Assembly: GCA_963969365.1 (NCBI GenBank)
Contig: OZ017746.1
Span: 1,736,001 to 1,800,000 of the forward strand
DNA: 64,000 bases
Source of the DNA: Asterochloris sp. CNOR1
Lineage: Eukaryota; Chlorophyta; Trebouxiophyceae; Trebouxiales; Trebouxiaceae
Reading direction: 5' to 3'
The notes under the pieces were generated by a model. It did not search any database. It saw only the letters and a program-made list of their open reading frames with translations, and was not told where the DNA came from. Below are positions 60,101 through 64,000 of the stretch, in pieces. Positions within the stretch are counted from its first letter, which is position 1; each line of letters opens with the position of its first letter. Both the position numbers and the translations under genes were made by a program.

Positions 60101-63100
60101 CTGGGGTGCAGCACCTGGCGGTGATGCCCTCTTGCTGGCCCTCGGCTCAGGGGCCGCAGGACCCTGGGCCTCAGCAGCGGGGGCAGAGCTTGATGGCGCC
60201 TGCCTCTGCTGCTTGGAGGGGTCCTGCTCACCAGCAGGCTTGGCGGCCGTAGCCTTTTCGAGCGCAGGCGACCCAGCATCTGGCGTCTCAGCAGGTGCCT
60301 GGGGGGTCTCCAGCTCCACCTGCAGGACACAAGCAGACTGACTGGTTGCAGATGTTTTTCAGAACACAGGAAGGAGTAGAGAGGTCACTGAGAACGAATG
60401 GGTCCGCTGGACACGGCACAAACAGCAAGGCTGTCTATGCTGTGAGGCAATGGTGGTCAGCTGCATGAACACAGCGTGGTGGACCAGTGTGCACCCAGTC
60501 ACGCCCCTGCAGAGGGGCTGTCATCATGACCGGACCCCTGGGGTGGCCCTGTTGCAGATGCCCTGCCTCTCTAGAACACCCAAGAAATGCCCATTCAGAC
60601 ACAGTGGTGACTGCGCAACTGATACCACGCAGTCCAGCAGCATCAGCCCGACAGGATGTTGGGCTGACCCAGGCTGCCTGCTTGGAGCTGTCCTGCAGGA
60701 GCTGACCACTCTGCAGCCGACCCACACAGCCCCAGGCAGCTTGGTAGCTGCACACTTGACGTTTGAGCTGGCCCTGTCACAGCCGCACCTGTACAGAGCG
60801 CAGTCCGATGAGTTCCCACCACCCTATCACAGCCAGAGCTGACCTGAGCAGGCTCCTGGGAGCTGTCCTGCCTCTTCGCCTGCGCTGCCTTGCTGGGGCT
60901 TGACGCTGATGTCTCCTGCTTGGGTTTGGGGGGTGCCTGAGGCTGCCGCAACTCCGTCGGCCTCGAGGGGCTGGGTTGCGGACTCTGCTGTGCCTGCCCC
61001 TGGGCCCTGCAGGGGCTGGGCAGCCTCAGAGGCTGCAGCATCCAATAGTGTCAGAAGCAGCGGGTGTGAATGCTGGCCACCTGGGCGACCACAGGTCAGG
61101 GCCACCATGCAGGGCAGGACCCCCTGTGGGGGCCTCCAGAGGGGCCAGAAGGGGCAGCGTCAGCTGGGGCTCCACCGTCATGCAGGGCTGCCAGCAAGAC
61201 CAAGCACAAGCCAGAAGCAAGGACAGTCACAGGTTCACCTGGGCTGCTCAGGGGAGGCTGGCAGGGAGAGGCTGTGTCCCACAGGAGACCTTGAGCGCGG
61301 GGTGGGCGGACGGCTGCGCCCAATGACATACTCGCCCGGCTGGGAGTAGATCAGGTGCTCTGTCTCGTGCTCGTTCACGCGGAAGCCCCTGCAAGCAGAG
61401 TGGCTTTGGATGTGAGTTGACTGCCTTGCAAGCGTGCAGGGATGTAAGCAGCCTTAGATTTGACCGGCACAGCTTGCCGGGAGTGCAGCGCGAGGGAGCG
61501 GGGCTGGGGTTGTGCCTAGTCCAGCCCACACAGCACAAGAGGAATTTTGCTCACACCCACACAGCAGCAGTGCGCCCATGCATGATCACTGGCCGCCAGG
61601 GCATGAGTGCCGCAGGCGGGGCCCCATGAGGGGTTCAGCCTTTGTTAGATTGCAATGCAGGCAAGGATGCGGGGGAGTCCATGGGAGGTCCCCTGCCACT
61701 TGCGACATGGGGTTTGGGGGCTTTTACCTCATGCGCTCCTCCTCAGTGGCCTGGTCCCCCTCGCGCACAGCCTCCCACTCCCACCCCTTCCGCTGCACCA
61801 CACGCATCTGCTCAATGTTGATGTAGGCCTCAGGCGTCCTGCAGGCAGGGGCAGCATAGGGCCTCGGGCAGCGGGCAGGGGCAGGGGCAGGGCATGGCCG
61901 CAGCACCTCGGCACGGAGGATTGGGGTTGCCTCTGCAGGTCAGGGCAGCTGCTCAGGCTGATTTGGTTCGGACTCATCAGCAGCACAGCAGCCATGTGAG
62001 AAGCTGTTGTGAGCCTCCTGCAGACAGGGTAGCAACGGGCCCTCGGGCAGCAGGCTGGGGACAGCTACGCCTGTGCACACAGGGGCCTCTGCAGATTGGG
62101 AGCAGCTGTCCAGCCAATTGCTTCTTGCAGGAGGTCAAAGCATCTCGTTATTGCAGCCAGCCCAGCGTCGAACAGCACTGCAGTGGCAGCGTCGAGAGAT
62201 AGTACCAGGCGCCACTGCTACACAACAGAGGGCTTACTTGGCCTCAATGACGAGCGCCCCTGCCAGCTCCAGCTTGTGGAGGGTCACCTCTGCTGCCTCC
62301 ACCACCAGGGCAGCATTGCGACTGATGTGCACATCCTGGGGCTCAGGCAGCCGATGCTGCAGCCAGAGTGAAGGGGTTCGTGTAGTAGAGAGGGGAGAGT
62401 GAATGCAACAGGCCGCCGCAGCGCTGCAGCTGATGTGCATCTCCCAGGCCTCAGGCAGCCGGTGCTGCAGCCAGAGCGGGACCGGGGGGGAGCAGGAGAA
62501 GGGCGGGCAGCTGACGCGACCTGTGCAGGGCAGGTCTGATGCAGGCCGCACAAGCTGTGGCTCAGGCAGGATAGTGCAGGGGGTTGACCATGCCTGCAGT
62601 ACAGCCTGGTGGCCTTCTGCTGCTTGCAGGCGCAGTGCTCACCCTCAGGTCATCAAATGTCAGCGCAAAGAGGGGGGTCCAGCTGACTCGAGGGTACAGC
62701 TCTACATCCAAGCCATTGAAGGTGGCATCCACTGGGCCATCCACGTCTGCACCCACCAGCTGCAGCGATCTGCAGTCACGGAACACTCTGAAGCAAGTGG
62801 TCTCACACTTCAATAGAAGACCGTACCAGTAGACTTCAAAGCCCATCAGTGACCAGACGGTCAACTTGTTCTGTCACGCTAGACCATTTCAGCCATGTGT
62901 CTTGCAGGCAGGCTCCATAGCTCAGAGCCCTTCCCAGCCGTGCTCAGATAGGGTGACCTGCCTGCGGTTGGTCTAGTAATCCAGCAGGACGCACAACTCG
63001 CACAGGAGTGTGGCAGCCTGACAGCTTGCCTGCAGTTAGTCTTATATATGTCCAGCTCCCCAGTCGTGGCGCTGTGGCTTGGGCCGCCCGCCTTGGCCTT

Positions 63101-64000
63101 GGCCAAGGCATCTGCTGGGGAATTTTTCACCGGCGAGTAGGTGCTCCACACCTGCGCAGGGGCAAGAGCGGAGGGCTCAGCGGGTGGCCGCAAGAGGCAC
63201 AGCACCAGGCACTGCAAACACACACTGCCACCAGCCTCAGCCCATCCGCATTGGGGAGCTGGCACTGTGCAAACATGAGACGACCACATCAAGTCGTACC
63301 TGAGTGTCACCTGTGAAGCCCATGACCCGACTCCAAGCTGTATCTCAGTGACTATGACGACTTGGGGGGTAATCATGAGCCCATGCTGGCAAAGCTGCCC
63401 AACATGGTTCTGCAGAAGCCGACAGCATGGGCAGGTCCTGCCCAGGCTTAGCTGCCTGACCCACCTGGTTGACGACAGTGAAGCCAATAGCAGCTGAGCT
63501 GCCCAGGGCCTTGGGGTAGTCCTGCATCATGCACTCCAGGCGCGTGCTGCTCTTGAAGGTCGTCTTGGAGGCGTCTTTGTACTTGGGATTGATAAACTCC
63601 GCGATTAGGCCCCGCGTGCGCGACAGGGAGGTGGCATAGGAGCTCATCTTGAGAATGAATTGGTTGATGTTGCCTGCAGTCATAGACAGCTCAGCTACGC
63701 TCAGCACAGGGCATACCTGTTCTCCTGGCGAGAATGACACTAAGTGATGGCCATGTGTGTAGCTTCAGCTAGCCTGGCTGGGCTGCAGATGCTGCCTTTA
63801 GGCACATGCAGGGTCAGCTGATTGAGAGCACAATCTTCCTGCATGCAGAGAGGATGAGAAGCTGTTGGTCTGTATGGCAGGCAGGCTCTCACCAGGGAAG
63901 GGGGACCACCCGCTGTCATCGTTGACGTCCCCTTCAGGGCTGACCGTGGCCCGCAGCAGGGGATCCAGCTGATTGTACTCCACATTGATGGTCATGCTGC
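57156..64000 (-). CDS. USP: UDP-sugar pyrophosphorylase, 3' part, with long disordered C-terminal tail
   Basis: USP converts sugar-1-phosphates plus UTP to UDP-sugars. The 5' half lies right of the window. Visible core exons: ending 63893 ([13 protein letters not shown]), 63673-63465 ([51 protein letters not shown]), 63151-63030 ([29 protein letters not shown] donor), 62787-62643 ([20 protein letters not shown]), about 62357-62240 ([16 protein letters not shown]), an exon ending near 61728 ([18 protein letters not shown]) and 61388-61290 ([18 protein letters not shown]), where plant USP normally ends. The frame continues in phase through 61006-60844, 60319-59534, 59182-58394, 58193-58080, 57838-57736 and 57292-57156, adding about 700 residues rich in Ala, Ser, Pro, Gly and Gln with a basic end. 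The core is certain; the tail is inferred from six consecutive phase matches. A separate gene with an unseen start is the alternative. Confidence 0.85.
62313..62480 (-). repeat. Decayed copy of an exon start in a USP intron
   Basis: On the minus strand the exon start CTCTGGCTGCAG|CATCGGCTGCC (at about 62371) has a diverged copy 109 bp upstream at 62420-62480, with CTCTGGCTGCAG|CACCGGCTGCC followed by a similar GATGTGCACATCAG-like stretch. The copy drifts out of frame. Confidence 0.75.

Noticed and set aside
59231-60319. A stand-alone gene starting MELETPQAP
   Set aside because: The apparent start is GTG immediately after a TGCAG acceptor, and the phase fits a join from the USP exon upstream, so it is better read as an internal exon.
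1-64000. A multi-gene defence or mobile system
   Set aside because: All twelve genes resolve to ordinary eukaryotic families; I found no transposase, reverse transcriptase, integrase, CRISPR repeat or viral gene.

Overview
The window is nuclear DNA from a eukaryotic green alga (Chlorophyta). Genes are broken into many short exons. Introns are about 70-700 bp and almost always end in (C/T)TGCAG. Intergenic spacers are short, some transcripts appear to end near a TGTAA poly(A)-type signal, and the gene set mixes plant-type functions (ADP-glucose and UDP-sugar pyrophosphorylases, a plant-like CLC antiporter, a plastid-type CPBP protease) with an axonemal dynein intermediate chain, so the lineage makes or recently made motile cilia. 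I saw no bacterial, viral or transposon coding sequence, no tRNA or rRNA, and no CRISPR array. Every gene was joined by hand from exon fragments using splice consensus, reading phase and remembered protein families; no search was run.

Layout, left to right: 5' part of an ADP-glucose pyrophosphorylase subunit (minus, runs off the left edge); RIC1-type Rab-GEF subunit (minus, 1.2-10.3 kb); V-ATPase c'' proteolipid (plus, 11.7-13.0 kb); DNAI4/IC138-type axonemal dynein intermediate chain (minus, 13.1-19.1 kb); MEA1-family protein (minus, 20.3-21.1 kb); lipid phosphate phosphatase (plus, 21.4-24.7 kb); eIF4B-like translation factor (minus, 25.5-32.5 kb); CLC anion/proton antiporter with two CBS domains (plus, 34.7-43.5 kb); CPBP (CAAX-type) membrane protease (plus, 43.9-46.2 kb); neurochondrin homolog (minus, 46.3-52.8 kb); LUC7-like U1 snRNP protein (plus, 53.3-57.0 kb); and the 3' part of a UDP-sugar pyrophosphorylase with a very long disordered tail (minus, 57.2 kb to beyond the right edge). 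The genes are mostly housekeeping and do not form one pathway. The two sugar-nucleotide pyrophosphorylases at opposite ends are the only obvious metabolic pair.

The most unusual signals are these. (1) The UDP-sugar pyrophosphorylase reading frame continues in phase through six further exons into a roughly 700-residue low-complexity tail. (2) Short, decayed tandem copies of exon edges, each carrying a splice site, lie in the introns of at least seven genes. (3) Signature motifs have changed in four proteins: the AGPase nucleotide loop, the CLC selectivity loop, the second zinc-finger histidine of LUC7, and the SGH motif of the lipid phosphatase. (4) At least four introns start with GC rather than GT, each supported by reading phase.
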